From assembly GCA_963724665.1 (NCBI GenBank), contig CAVRVH010000008.1, positions 124,001 to 188,000 on the forward strand: a stretch of 64,000 bases of DNA, read 5' to 3'. How positions within the stretch are numbered: position 1 is the first letter of the stretch; each line of letters opens with the position of its first letter. The position numbers and the translations under genes are program-made. Positions 8,143 to 16,110 of this stretch are shown here, one piece after another. The stretch is from DASUPK01 sp963724665 (GTDB lineage: Bacteria > Actinomycetota > Thermoleophilia > Solirubrobacterales > 70-9). The notes beneath the pieces are model-generated. The model had not been told where the DNA came from. It searched no databases and worked only from the letters and a program-made list of their open reading frames with translations.

Positions 8143-9339
8143 ATGAATCGCGTCCTGATCCTCTCCTGGGAGTACCCGCCGCTGATCGAGGGGGGCCTGG
8201 CCCGCCACGTCCGCAAGCTGTCCGAGGCGCTCGTGGAGCGCGACACCGAGGTCCATGTCCTTACGCGCGGTGGGGAGGAGTCCCCGTCCGAGGAGGTGAT
8301 GGCGGGCGTCCACGTCCATCGCGTCATGGAGCCGACCCGTCCCGCCGAGCTCAACGAGTTCGTCGCCTGGGTGGAGCGGATGAACTCCGACATGCTCGCC
8401 GCAGGCGTCGAGCTGGGCGACGGCTTCGACTTCGATCTCGTGCACGGCCACGACTGGCTGGTCGCCAACGCCTGCGACCACCTCGCCCGCCGCTTCGATG
8501 CGCCTCTGATCACCACTATCCACGCGACCGAACACGGCCGCCACCAGGGCTGGGTCGAGAAGCATCCCCAGGCCTACATCCACGGCGTCGAGCGCTGGAT
8601 CACGAATCGCTCGGATCGCGTGATCGCCTGCTCCACCTTCATGCGCGAGCAGATCGTCGACGTCTTCGGCGTGCCGGAGGGCTCGATCGAGGTGATCCCC
8701 AACGGGATCGACCCTGAGGACCTCCAACCTCAGAACGGTGACGAGCTGCGCCGCCTGCGCGCCGAGTTCGCGGAGCCGGACGAGTCATTGGTGCTGCTCG
8801 TCGGGCGCCTGGTCTACGAAAAGGGATTCCAGGTCGCCCTGGAGGCGCTCCCCCAGGTCATCGAGCGCCTGCCCAAGACCCGCTTCGTGGTGGCCGGCTC
8901 GGGGACGCATGAGGAGGAGCTCCGCCGCCAGGCCGAAGAGCTCGGGCTGATGTCCCACGGCACATTCGTCGGCTGGATCGGCGACGACGTCCTGCACTCG
9001 CTCTATGCGATCGCCGACGTCTGCGTCGTCCCGTCGATCTACGAGCCGTTCGGCCTGGTCGCCCTGGAGGCGATGGCCTCCAGCTGCCCATGCATCGTCG
9101 CCGACACCGGCGGGCTGCGAGAGGTCGTCCCGCACGACGAGGTGGGGCTGCGCTTCCGCGCGCGCGATCCGGAATCGCTCGCAGCGATGACGATCCGCGT
9201 GCTGGACGACGCCAAGCTCTGCCGCCGCCTGACCGCCGAGGCCTTCGAGCATCTGAGCCGTTTCGACTGGGGTGACGTCGCCGAGCGGACGGAGAGCATC
9301 TATGCGGAGCTGGCCGCGAGCCGTGACCCGGCTACCTGA
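8143..9339 (+). CDS. GT4 alpha-glucosyltransferase / glycogen-synthase-like (Rv3032-like)
   Basis: 398 aa. A GT-B family 4 retaining glycosyltransferase. The N-terminal loop is ILSWEYPPLIEGGLARHV. The middle has LVHGHDWLVAN and STIHATEHGRH-like text (TTIHATEHGRHQGW). The C-terminal nucleotide-sugar domain has LVGRLVYEKGFQVA and SIYEPFGLVALEAMA. It most resembles mycobacterial Rv3032, which elongates the alpha-1,4-glucan of methylglucose lipopolysaccharide and glycogen. The ATG at 8143 lies 4 bases after the branching enzyme. The end overlaps the start of a small membrane-protein gene. Confidence 0.9.
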   Translation: MNRVLILSWEYPPLIEGGLARHVRKLSEALVERDTEVHVLTRGGEESPSEEVMAGVHVHRVMEPTRPAELNEFVAWVERMNSDMLAAGVELGDGFDFDLVHGHDWLVANACDHLARRFDAPLITTIHATEHGRHQGWVEKHPQAYIHGVERWITNRSDRVIACSTFMREQIVDVFGVPEGSIEVIPNGIDPEDLQPQNGDELRRLRAEFAEPDESLVLLVGRLVYEKGFQVALEALPQVIERLPKTRFVVAGSGTHEEELRRQAEELGLMSHGTFVGWIGDDVLHSLYAIADVCVVPSIYEPFGLVALEAMASSCPCIVADTGGLREVVPHDEVGLRFRARDPESLAAMTIRVLDDAKLCRRLTAEAFEHLSRFDWGDVAERTESIYAELAASRDPAT

Positions 9340-9571
9340 CGGCCGCCGGGAGGTTTATCCCTCGCGAGACCGCGCGCCCAAGCGTCGCGCACCCGACTTC
9401 GGTCCCGGTCTGAACGTAAGCGTGCCGATCTCATTCGGCCTGCCACTGGTGGTGGTCGGCATCGCCCTGATCGCCGCCGCGGTCACCTCCGGTGCCATCG
9501 TCTTCTGGATCACGGGAGTGATCGCCGGGGTTGCCGGCATCCTGCTGTTTGCGACGGGGAAGCGGCTCTAG
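9323..9571 (+). CDS. Small two-helix membrane protein
   Basis: 82 aa if the GTG at 9323 is used; an ATG at 9302 would add seven residues. The basic N-terminus (RDRAPKRRAP) is followed by two hydrophobic stretches, roughly VSFGLPLVVVGIALIAA-like and GAIVFWITGVIAGVAGILL, and ends at GKRL. No domain is recognised. It overlaps the end of the GT4 gene by 17 bases with GGAG 13 bases before the GTG, so it is probably cotranscribed with the glucan triad. Its function is unknown. Confidence 0.6.
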   Translation: MTRLPDGRREVYPSRDRAPKRRAPDFGPGLNVSVPISFGLPLVVVGIALIAAAVTSGAIVFWITGVIAGVAGILLFATGKRL

Positions 9572-9577
9572 CGCGAA

Positions 9578-11053
9578 CTACTTGCGGTGCTTCTTGTGCT
9601 TCCTCTTCTTGCAGGAGCGCTTCTTGTGCTTCTTCTTCGACTCGGCGGCGCGGTGATGGCGATGCTTCTTCTTCTTGGCCTTCTTGCACTTGGCGCCGAC
9701 CCCGCCGTTCCTGCCGCCGCCGCAACCGACCACGGTGGCCGGTGAGTCGACCGAGCTGGTGGCGCCGTTGTAGCCGGTGAAGTCCGCGTGGAAGAGCGGC
9801 GCGGGCGGCACGCACAGATCCCGGTTAGCCGTCAGCAACCCGGGGGGTGCGGAGAAGGTGAGGCGGAAGTCGGAGATCGGGATGTCGGGCAGCCCATCGA
9901 AGGTCACGACCTCGCTCAGCGTCAGGCTCCCCGTGAGCAGCAGGTGGAGCTGGCCGCTCAGGTCCAGGCCGATGTCCGGAATCGGGCTCCCATTGGAGAC
10001 CAGCGCCACGCTTCCTGACAACGGCAGACTGAGCAGGGGTGAGGCGGCGATCGCCGATCCGACCACCGAGTTCGCCGGGCAGGTGCCGGCCTGGAAGTTG
10101 GCAGGCGGACAGGTGCCGCCGAGCAGGTTCGCGTCGGCGACGAGATCGTTGGCGGGGACCGCGACCATCGCCTTCACCAAACCGGCCTCGTCGATGTCCT
10201 GCTGGATCGAGGTGATCACCGTCGTCGGCACACGGGTCGCCCCGCCGCCGGTCTGGCCCGGTCCGCCCACCTGCGCGCTGAACGAGGGCGAAAAGTCCTC
10301 GTTCTCGCAGCCGGTTGTCGTGTAGCTCGCCGTTCCTGTGGCGGTAGCGCCCGTGTACGGGACAGCCGAGAAGCTCGTCGTGTTGGTGCCGCACGAGGTT
10401 GGGTTTCGGCTGAACGCCCTCCCGGTTCCCGGGGCGATCCCGAAGAGGGTGATGTCCTGCGAGTTGATTGTGGTCGGCAGCCCCGAGGTCGAGTTGGGGA
10501 TGTTGTTGATGATCGTGTTCAGGCCGAAATCGGGCCTGAGCTGGACGGCCGACTGCAGGATGACCGGTGGCAGGATGTTCGGGATCAGATCGCAGACCGC
10601 CTGCGGGACCAGGGCGCACAGATCGCCCTTGAGAGGTCGGAGGACGATTCCGAAACGGGCGGGCTCCCCGGGCTGCGGCGTGAGGTTGTAGAGGTCGCCG
10701 CTCACATTGATTGTGATCGGGACGGCGACCACGGTCACGGTCGCGTTTGCGACCACGCTGCCGACCTTGGTCATGGGGTCACAGGCGTCGGCGTTGAGCT
10801 GGCTGACCGTACAGAGGGGGGTCGCGTTCGGATTGCCGATCTGTCCCGGCGGCAGCCCAACGGTCAGGTCCTTCACCTGGCCCCCGCTGAAGTCCATGTG
10901 GATGTGGAAATTGCTGTGCGCGCCCGCCTGCGTGCTGGTGGGTGCAGCGGCAAGGCCGCTGAGCGTCAACGCCTCCGCCGATGCCGGCAGCGCAACGAGC
11001 AATGCCGCGGCAGCGATCAAGGTCCCAATCAGACGCCTTGGAGTCCGCTTCAT
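9578..11053 (-). CDS. Secreted protein with polybasic Lys/His/Arg/Cys C-terminal tail
   Basis: 491 aa. A signal peptide (MKRTPRRLIGTLIAAAALLVALPASAEA) targets it for export. The mature part is a Gly/Ser/Thr/Pro-rich beta-type sequence with scattered cysteines and no family I can name with certainty. The last ~45 residues are almost wholly Lys, Arg, His and Cys (KCKKAKKKKHRHHR, then KKKHKKRSCKKRKHKKHRK). Similar tails occur on other secreted proteins in this window (16111-16890 and internally near 24450). They may anchor proteins to anionic wall polymers. The gene is convergent with the small membrane-protein gene. Confidence 0.7.
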   Translation of the reverse strand: MKRTPRRLIGTLIAAAALLVALPASAEALTLSGLAAAPTSTQAGAHSNFHIHMDFSGGQVKDLTVGLPPGQIGNPNATPLCTVSQLNADACDPMTKVGSVVANATVTVVAVPITINVSGDLYNLTPQPGEPARFGIVLRPLKGDLCALVPQAVCDLIPNILPPVILQSAVQLRPDFGLNTIINNIPNSTSGLPTTINSQDITLFGIAPGTGRAFSRNPTSCGTNTTSFSAVPYTGATATGTASYTTTGCENEDFSPSFSAQVGGPGQTGGGATRVPTTVITSIQQDIDEAGLVKAMVAVPANDLVADANLLGGTCPPANFQAGTCPANSVVGSAIAASPLLSLPLSGSVALVSNGSPIPDIGLDLSGQLHLLLTGSLTLSEVVTFDGLPDIPISDFRLTFSAPPGLLTANRDLCVPPAPLFHADFTGYNGATSSVDSPATVVGCGGGRNGGVGAKCKKAKKKKHRHHRAAESKKKHKKRSCKKRKHKKHRK

Positions 11054-11140
11054 GCCTCTCCGTTTCCTTTCCCCTGTGGCTTCTTGCCGACAAACTCTGC
11101 CCGGCCCCGGTGCCCAATAGTGAGTATAGGCAGATCGTCG

Positions 11141-11770
11141 TTATTCGGGCGGCGGTTCAACCGGGTCCGGCCACTTCAACAAATTTGGAGCCTCTCTGTA
11201 GCGGATCACCTTCGCCGGGACGCCGCCCACGACCGCGTTGGCCGGCACATCCCGGGTGACCACCGAGCTCGTGCCGACGATCGCGTTGTCGCCGACCCGG
11301 ACGCCGCGCAGGAAGCACGCCCCGTACCCGACCCAGACGTTCGAGCCGATCACGCACTCGCGCATGTAGATGCCCTGCTGGCGGATCGGCCGTTCGACCT
11401 CGACGACACCGTGATCGAAGTCGATGAACATCGCCCGGTCGGCGATCACGCACTGCTCCCCGATACGCACGTGCTTGTACGAGGAGATCGTGCATTCCTG
11501 GCCGAAGACGGTCTTCGCACCGATCTCGACCACGCCCTCGTGGCTGCGGATCTTCGTCCCGTCGCCGATCCACGTAAAGCGCCCAAAGCGGATCTCCGCT
11601 CCCTTGGCGATCTGGAGCTGCAGGTCCTTGCCGAAGAAGACAGGACCATCCGTCTTCCATCGCCACCCGGCCTGGGTCAGGAACCTGCGCCACAGGTATC
11701 GCCAGAGCAGGCGGCCGTAGCGCAGGTTGAACATGCCGTTGCTGCGGTAAAAGCGGAGCGCGCGGAACAC
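11141..11770 (-). CDS. Left-handed beta-helix acyltransferase (maltose/galactoside O-acetyltransferase-like)
   Basis: 209 aa. Hexapeptide repeats ([LIV]-G-x4) run from about residue 70 to 190, for example GDGTKIRSH, VEIGAKTVFG, IGSNVWVGYGACFLRGVRVGDNAIVG and the closing SSVVTRDVPANAVVGGVPAKVIR. That ending is typical of acetyl-CoA-dependent LbH O-acetyltransferases. The basic N-terminal ~50 residues may be membrane-associated. The acceptor is unknown. The nearby glucan triad (ending at 9339) makes a sugar acceptor conceivable, but the gene is on the opposite strand. Confidence 0.85.
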   Translation of the reverse strand: MFRALRFYRSNGMFNLRYGRLLWRYLWRRFLTQAGWRWKTDGPVFFGKDLQLQIAKGAEIRFGRFTWIGDGTKIRSHEGVVEIGAKTVFGQECTISSYKHVRIGEQCVIADRAMFIDFDHGVVEVERPIRQQGIYMRECVIGSNVWVGYGACFLRGVRVGDNAIVGTSSVVTRDVPANAVVGGVPAKVIRYREAPNLLKWPDPVEPPPE

Positions 11771-11814
11771 GGCGGCGATTCTAGGTTCCGCCCCCGTACC
11801 TAGACTGCGACGGC

Positions 11815-12768
11815 ATGGCTCAGAAGACCGAAGAGAGCTTGGCGGAGCGCCTCGTCGCGGGGGACAAGCGCGCCCTGGCGCGGGCGATCACCCTGATCGA
11901 GAACGACGACCCCGCCGGCTGGGAGTTGGTTCGCGAGGTCTTTCCACGCACCGGAAAGGCTCGGATCGTCGGGTTGACCGGACCGCCCGGGGTGGGGAAG
12001 AGCACCCTGATCGGCGCGCTGACCGCCGAGATGCGGAAGGCCGACCGCCAGGTCGCCGTGCTCTCGATCGACCCGTCGAGCCCATTCACTCGCGGCGCGC
12101 TGCTCGGCGACCGCATCCGCCTCTCGGATCACTTCCTGGATTCCGGCGTCTTCATCCGCTCGATGGCGAGTCGCGGTGCGCTCGGCGGGCTTTCCGAGGC
12201 CACCCTGCAGGCCGCTCTGCTGATGGACGCCTCCGGCAAGGACGACGTCTTCATCGAGACCGTCGGCGTCGGTCAGGCCGAGATCGACATCGTCGACCAC
12301 GGCGACACGATCGTCCTGGTCCTGATGCCGGGCTCCGGAGACTCGATCCAGGCACTGAAGGCCGGGGTCATGGAGATCCCCGACGTGATCGTGGTCAACA
12401 AGGCCGACCACCCGATGACCGACACCATGATCCGGGAGATCCGCGGTGTGCTCTCTCTCGGGCCGGCGACCTCGTGGAGGGTCCCGATCATCAAGACCGA
12501 GGCCGCGAAGGGGGAGGGCGTCGCCGAGCTGGCCGAGAAGATCACCGAGCATCGCGAGCACATCGAGGCCGAGGGCACGCTGGAGGAGCGGAGGGCCCGC
12601 AATCTCCGCAACGAGGTCCTGGAGCTGGCAGCCTCCAGGATGCGGCGACGGCTGGAGGCGACCGTCGCGGACGATTCGTCGGTCCGCGAGCTCCTCGACC
12701 GCGTCGTCAAACGGGAGATCGACCCCGCCAGCGCGGCCAAGGACCTGCTGGAGCGTGAGGATGACTGA
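11815..12768 (+). CDS. meaB: MeaB/ArgK-family GTPase, chaperone of B12-dependent acyl-CoA mutase
   Basis: 317 aa. A G3E-type GTPase. The P-loop is GLTGPPGVGKSTLIGAL (near residue 55), then VLSIDPSSPFTRGALLGDRIRL, SMASRGALGGLS, the Walker-B-like FIETVGVGQAE and the base-recognition NKAD. MeaB loads and protects adenosylcobalamin in methylmalonyl- and isobutyryl-CoA mutases. The mutase subunits are encoded at 21649 and 26595 on the same strand, about 9-14 kb away, so the pairing is inferred. A PRC-barrel-like gene begins 8 bases before its end. Confidence 0.93.
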   Translation: MAQKTEESLAERLVAGDKRALARAITLIENDDPAGWELVREVFPRTGKARIVGLTGPPGVGKSTLIGALTAEMRKADRQVAVLSIDPSSPFTRGALLGDRIRLSDHFLDSGVFIRSMASRGALGGLSEATLQAALLMDASGKDDVFIETVGVGQAEIDIVDHGDTIVLVLMPGSGDSIQALKAGVMEIPDVIVVNKADHPMTDTMIREIRGVLSLGPATSWRVPIIKTEAAKGEGVAELAEKITEHREHIEAEGTLEERRARNLRNEVLELAASRMRRRLEATVADDSSVRELLDRVVKREIDPASAAKDLLEREDD

Positions 12769-13198
12769 GGCAGCCAAATCCCAGACCACCAAGGGCAAGG
12801 ACCGGAGCAGCGCATCGCTGCCCAGCCTGGAGGACGCAACCGGCTGGGAGGGCATGCAGATCGACGGCCTCGGCAACAAGACCCTCGGCCGGATCGCCGG
12901 GATCCACGTGGACGCCAACGATGGAGAGCCCCGTTGGGCGCTGATCCGGCTCGGGCCGCTCGCCGGCTGCACGGCGATCCCCTTTGAGCACGTCGCCCAG
13001 GGCGCCGGCCGGCTGTGGGCCGCCTACGAGCGGGACTGGATCCGCGAGGCGCCGCGCTTCCGCCCGAACGAGTCGCTGACCGCACTGCAGGAGCTCGAGC
13101 TATGCGCACACTGGGGCATCCGCGAGGGCCAGGGCCGGGCCGCCGAGGTCGCTGAGCAGGACGCGGACGAGATCACCGCGGTCCCCGCCGAGGACTGA
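12761..13198 (+). CDS. PRC-barrel-like small protein
   Basis: 145 aa. The ATG at 12761 lies inside the last codons of meaB (8-base overlap), which suggests translational coupling. The central part, LGRIAGIHVDANDGEP then WALIRLGPLAGCTAIPFEHV, has the strand pattern of PRC-barrel/photosynthetic-reaction-centre H-like domains. A C-terminal helical stretch around LQELELCAHWGI follows, with an acidic end. Such proteins bind RNA or partner proteins in several contexts. The specific role here is unknown. Confidence 0.7.
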   Translation: MTEAAKSQTTKGKDRSSASLPSLEDATGWEGMQIDGLGNKTLGRIAGIHVDANDGEPRWALIRLGPLAGCTAIPFEHVAQGAGRLWAAYERDWIREAPRFRPNESLTALQELELCAHWGIREGQGRAAEVAEQDADEITAVPAED

Positions 13199-13201
13199 AT
13201 C

Positions 13202-14347
13202 TCAGATTCCGAGTTGCCTCGCGATCACCATCTGCTGCACCTCGTCGGTGCCCTCGCCGATGGTGAGGATCTTCGCGTCGCGGTAGAAGCGGCAGACCGG
13301 GTACTCCTCGATGTAGCCATAGCCGCCGTGAATCTGCACGGCCTCCTCGGTAGCTCGGACCGCGAGCCGCCCGGTGATCAGCTTGGCCTGGGCCGCCGTC
13401 AGCGTGAAGGGCTCGCCCCGGTCCTTGAGGATCGCGGCACGGTAGACCAGCAGCCGGGCCGCCTCGATCTGGGCTGAAAGGTCGGCGATCTTCGCCTGGA
13501 TCGCCTGGAACTTGCCGATCGGCTGCCCAAACGCCTGACGCTCCTTCGAGTATGAGATCGCCTCGTCGAGCGCGCCCTGGGCCAGCCCGACGCCCATCGC
13601 GGCGACGCCGATCCGGCCGCCATCGAGGATCGCAAGGAACTGCTTGAAGCCCTGCCCGCGCGGCCCCAGCAGATTGTCCTCCGGGACCCGGCACTCGTCG
13701 AAGCTCAGGGGGCGGGTGTCCGAGGCGTTCCAGCCCATCTTTCGGTAGGGCTCGCCCGTCTCGTACCCCGGGGTCCCGTTCGGGACGATGATGTTGGAGA
13801 TCTCCTTGTTGCCGTTCTCCTGGCCGGTGACCGCGGTGATCGTCACGCAGCCCGAGATGTCGGTTCCGGAGTTGGTGATGAACTGCTTGGCGCCGTTCAC
13901 CACCCACTGGCCGTCATCGAGCTTCGCCGTGGTGTGGGTGTTGCCGGCGTCGGAGCCGGCCTCGGGCTCGGTCAGCCCGAACGCCGCGAGCTTCTCGCCG
14001 CTGCAGAGCTGCGGCATCCAGTCGTTCTTCTGCTCGTCTGTCCCCCACATGTGGATGGGCATCGTCCCCAGTGAGGTGTGCGCCGCCATCGTGATCGCGA
14101 CCGACGAGTCGATCCGGGTCAGCTCCTCGACCGCGAGCGAGTAGGCCAGGGTGCCGGCGTCCCCGCCGCCGTACTCCTCCGGGAACGGAATCCCCATCAG
14201 GCCGAGCTCGCCCATCTTCTTGACAAGCTCGTAAGGGAAGGCCTTTGTCCGGTCGAGCTCTTCGGCCACCGGGGCCACCTCCTGACGGGCGAAGTCTCGA
14301 ACGGTGTCGCGCAGCAGTCGCTGCTCGTCGGTCAGGTCGAAGTCCAT
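13202..14347 (-). CDS. Acyl-CoA dehydrogenase (short/branched-chain type)
   Basis: 381 aa, the usual family length. It catalyses FAD-dependent alpha,beta-desaturation of acyl-CoA and passes electrons to ETF, which is encoded at 28764-30527. Visible signatures are AFGLTEPEAGSDAGNT (FAD/substrate loop), QAFGQPIGKFQAIQ, VQIHGGYGYIEEYPV and the catalytic-base region LTIGEGTDEVQQMVIARQLG, where the Glu of EGT is the expected base, as in short-chain enzymes. It is convergent with the PRC-barrel gene (3-base gap). The acyl chain preference cannot be read with certainty. Confidence 0.95.
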   Translation of the reverse strand: MDFDLTDEQRLLRDTVRDFARQEVAPVAEELDRTKAFPYELVKKMGELGLMGIPFPEEYGGGDAGTLAYSLAVEELTRIDSSVAITMAAHTSLGTMPIHMWGTDEQKNDWMPQLCSGEKLAAFGLTEPEAGSDAGNTHTTAKLDDGQWVVNGAKQFITNSGTDISGCVTITAVTGQENGNKEISNIIVPNGTPGYETGEPYRKMGWNASDTRPLSFDECRVPEDNLLGPRGQGFKQFLAILDGGRIGVAAMGVGLAQGALDEAISYSKERQAFGQPIGKFQAIQAKIADLSAQIEAARLLVYRAAILKDRGEPFTLTAAQAKLITGRLAVRATEEAVQIHGGYGYIEEYPVCRFYRDAKILTIGEGTDEVQQMVIARQLGI

Positions 14348-14375
14348 TTGGGCGCGGGGAGTGTACGGACGTCGC

Positions 14376-14849
14376 TCAGGCGGCGGCGGTGACCTTGGCC
14401 GCCGCTCCAGGCCCCTCGACGGCGCGGGTCTCGCGGACCGTCAGCGGCTTGCCGCACTTGGTGCAGATCCGGCGCTCGTCGATCTCGCCACCGCACTCCT
14501 TGTGGACGACGAGAACCGGGGGGCCGTCCGGCAGCGGCTCGTACTTGTCACCCCAGAACATCAGGGCGGTCATCACCGGCCACAGGTCGAGCCCCTTCTC
14601 GGTCAGGAAGTACTCGTAGCGCTCGGGCCGCTCGCTGTAGGGACGCCGCTCGATGATGTCCTCGTCGACCATGCGCTGGAGGCGGGAGGTGAGGACGTTC
14701 CGCGCGACGCCGAGGGATTTCTGCATCTCGGAGAACTTGCGCCGGCCGTGGAAGATCTCCCGCACGACCAGCAGGGTCCAGCGCTCACCGACCAGCTCGA
14801 GGCTGCGGGCGATGGAGCAGGTCTGTCCCTCGTAGTCGTTGCCAAGCAC
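14376..14849 (-). CDS. HxlR-family transcriptional regulator with C-terminal Cys-rich extension
   Basis: 157 aa from the GTG at 14849. The HxlR winged-helix core is seen in CSIARSLELVGERWTLLVVREI and FSEMQKSLGVARNVLTSRLQRM, with the typical early Cys. After residue ~115 the protein adds a tail with HKECGGEIDERRICTKCGKPL, whose four spaced Cys/His residues could bind zinc, which is unusual for HxlR. The frame stays open upstream to 15155, but homology starts at this GTG. The divergent promoter region carries two GTTGC-N5-GCAAC sites (14872-14929), the probable operators. Confidence 0.85.
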   Translation of the reverse strand: MLGNDYEGQTCSIARSLELVGERWTLLVVREIFHGRRKFSEMQKSLGVARNVLTSRLQRMVDEDIIERRPYSERPERYEYFLTEKGLDLWPVMTALMFWGDKYEPLPDGPPVLVVHKECGGEIDERRICTKCGKPLTVRETRAVEGPGAAAKVTAAA

Positions 14850-14871
14850 GACTGTGATCTTCGCACACTCG

Positions 14872-14929
14872 GTTGCGTCATGCAACTCACGCTGGTAGTG
14901 TCCGGCTCGTTGGAGTTGCGTGAAGCAAC
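14872..14929. promoter_or_regulatory. Two GTTGC-N5-GCAAC operators in the HxlR divergent promoter
   Basis: Perfect 5-bp inverted repeats GTTGC-N5-GCAAC lie at 14872-14886 and 14915-14929. Their centres are 43 bp apart, about four helical turns. The first overlaps the -35 of a plus-strand promoter and the second lies just downstream of its start region. The whole 17-bp flanks are also near-complementary to each other. They sit between hxlR (minus) and a small gene plus thioesterase (plus). This is the expected layout for autoregulation and repression by the HxlR protein. Confidence 0.7.
14873..14901 (+). promoter_or_regulatory. Sigma-70-like promoter for the small ORF/thioesterase operon
   Basis: TTGCGT (14873-14878) and TAGTGT (14896-14901) are separated by 17 bp. 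The -35 lies within the first HxlR-type operator. The first downstream gene on this strand starts at 14955 with a good ribosome site. Confidence 0.5.
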
Positions 14930-14954
14930 CAACGACACGGAAAGAGGCGCGGTC

Positions 14955-15098
14955 ATGAGAGCACTGCGATTCGAGTTCCATCCAGAGCAGGTCAAGATCA
15001 GCTCCGAGGAGATCCTCGCTGACCTTCGCTATCCGGTCCGCCGGGACCGCGACAACGGCGGGCGCAAGCGCGCCCGTCGCCGCCCGGGGCGCGCGTGA
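14955..15098 (+). CDS. Small basic protein of unknown function (47 aa)
   Basis: 47 aa, starting MRALRFEFHPEQVKISSEE and ending in an Arg/Lys-rich stretch (GGRKRARRRPGRA). AAAGAGG lies 8 bases before the ATG, and the end overlaps the GTG of the thioesterase gene by four bases (GTGA), so it is a credible translated leader gene of that operon. No domain is recognised. The C-terminal charge could mean nucleic-acid or membrane contact, but this is a guess. Confidence 0.55.
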   Translation: MRALRFEFHPEQVKISSEEILADLRYPVRRDRDNGGRKRARRRPGRA

Positions 15099-15664
15099 GC
15101 ATCTCGCCGCCCCCTGACGGGCGGGTGGAAAAGGCAACCGACGCGGCCGAGGCATTCGCCCAGAGCGCGCCGGAGATCACCCGCACCAGGACGCTCACCT
15201 GGCAGGACCCGGTGCCATCGGCCGCCGCCGGTGCGCAGATGGCCGGCCTCGACTACGTCCGCGCCATCCAGTCGGGCGAGATCCCACCGCCCCCGATCGC
15301 TGTCGTCATGAACTTCTCGATCGAGCAGCTGGAGGAGGGGAGGGCGGTCTTCGTCGGCGAGCCCGGCGAGGAGCACTACAACCCGATCGGGGTGGTGCAC
15401 GGCGGCTACGCCTCGACGATCCTCGACTCCGCTCTCGGCTGCTCGGTGCACACCACCTGTCCGGCCGGCGTCGGCTACACGAGCCAGACGCTCGAGGTGA
15501 AGTACCTGCGCCCGATCACCCGGGACACCGGCGCGGTACGAGCCGAATCGGTCGTGATCCACAGGGGCCGCAAGACCGCGACGGCCGAGGCGAAGCTGAC
15601 CTCGGTCGAGACGGGCAAGCTGCTCGCCACCGGCACCAGCACCTGCCTGTTGTTCGAGCTGTAG
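15095..15664 (+). CDS. PaaI-family hotdog-fold thioesterase
   Basis: 189 aa, GTG start overlapping the preceding small gene. The hotdog signature is YNPIGVVHGGYASTILDSALGC (residues ~90-112), with HGG before the helix, as in PaaI/YbgC-like acyl-CoA thioesterases. It is followed by TSQTLEVKYLRPI. It should hydrolyse an acyl- or aryl-CoA ester. Its place in a small operon under an HxlR-type regulator suggests induction by a ligand, perhaps an aromatic or reactive compound. The substrate is unknown. Confidence 0.85.
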   Translation: MSISPPPDGRVEKATDAAEAFAQSAPEITRTRTLTWQDPVPSAAAGAQMAGLDYVRAIQSGEIPPPPIAVVMNFSIEQLEEGRAVFVGEPGEEHYNPIGVVHGGYASTILDSALGCSVHTTCPAGVGYTSQTLEVKYLRPITRDTGAVRAESVVIHRGRKTATAEAKLTSVETGKLLATGTSTCLLFEL

Positions 15665-15683
15665 CTCTCCCTACGATCGAGGG

Positions 15684-16109
15684 GTGAGCTCGAATGGCAG
15701 GGCCCCGACGATCCGCCTCGGCCGTATGGTCGAGGACGGAGTCGCGCCGAGCATCTTCGGCCTGATCGAGCGCGGCATCGCGCGCGAGCCCGAGCTGGCT
15801 GCGCAGATGCGAGGCCGCGTCGTCTTCCGCTTCGCCGAGGATTTCGCGCCGCTGCGCATCCACTTCAAGCCGCGCAGCGTCGTCGTCGAGGACGGCGACT
15901 CGCGCAAGCCGGACCTCGTCATCTCCGGCCGCCTCCCCGACATCGTCCACTTCGCGACGGTGCCGACCCTTCAGGGCCGGCTGCACGGCGTACCGGACCC
16001 GCGCCGCCCGCGGGGCAGGAAAGCGCTGGGCAGGCTCGCCAGCGGCAGGGTCAGGATCGAGGGCGACCGAGTGCTCGGCCGTCGCCTGCTGCGTCTGCTC
16101 GCCGTCTAG
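15684..16109 (+). CDS. Hypothetical protein, possible SCP2-like lipid-binding fold
   Basis: 141 aa, GTG start 19 bases after the thioesterase. The core FRFAEDFAPLRIHFKPRSVVVEDG then PDLVISGRLPDIVHFAT has the alternating strand pattern of SCP2 sterol-carrier-like proteins, but the match is weak. The C-terminus is basic (RRLLRLLAV). It is probably in the same transcript as the thioesterase. I do not recognise a firm family. Confidence 0.6.
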   Translation: MSSNGRAPTIRLGRMVEDGVAPSIFGLIERGIAREPELAAQMRGRVVFRFAEDFAPLRIHFKPRSVVVEDGDSRKPDLVISGRLPDIVHFATVPTLQGRLHGVPDPRRPRGRKALGRLASGRVRIEGDRVLGRRLLRLLAV

Positions 16110-16110
16110 C

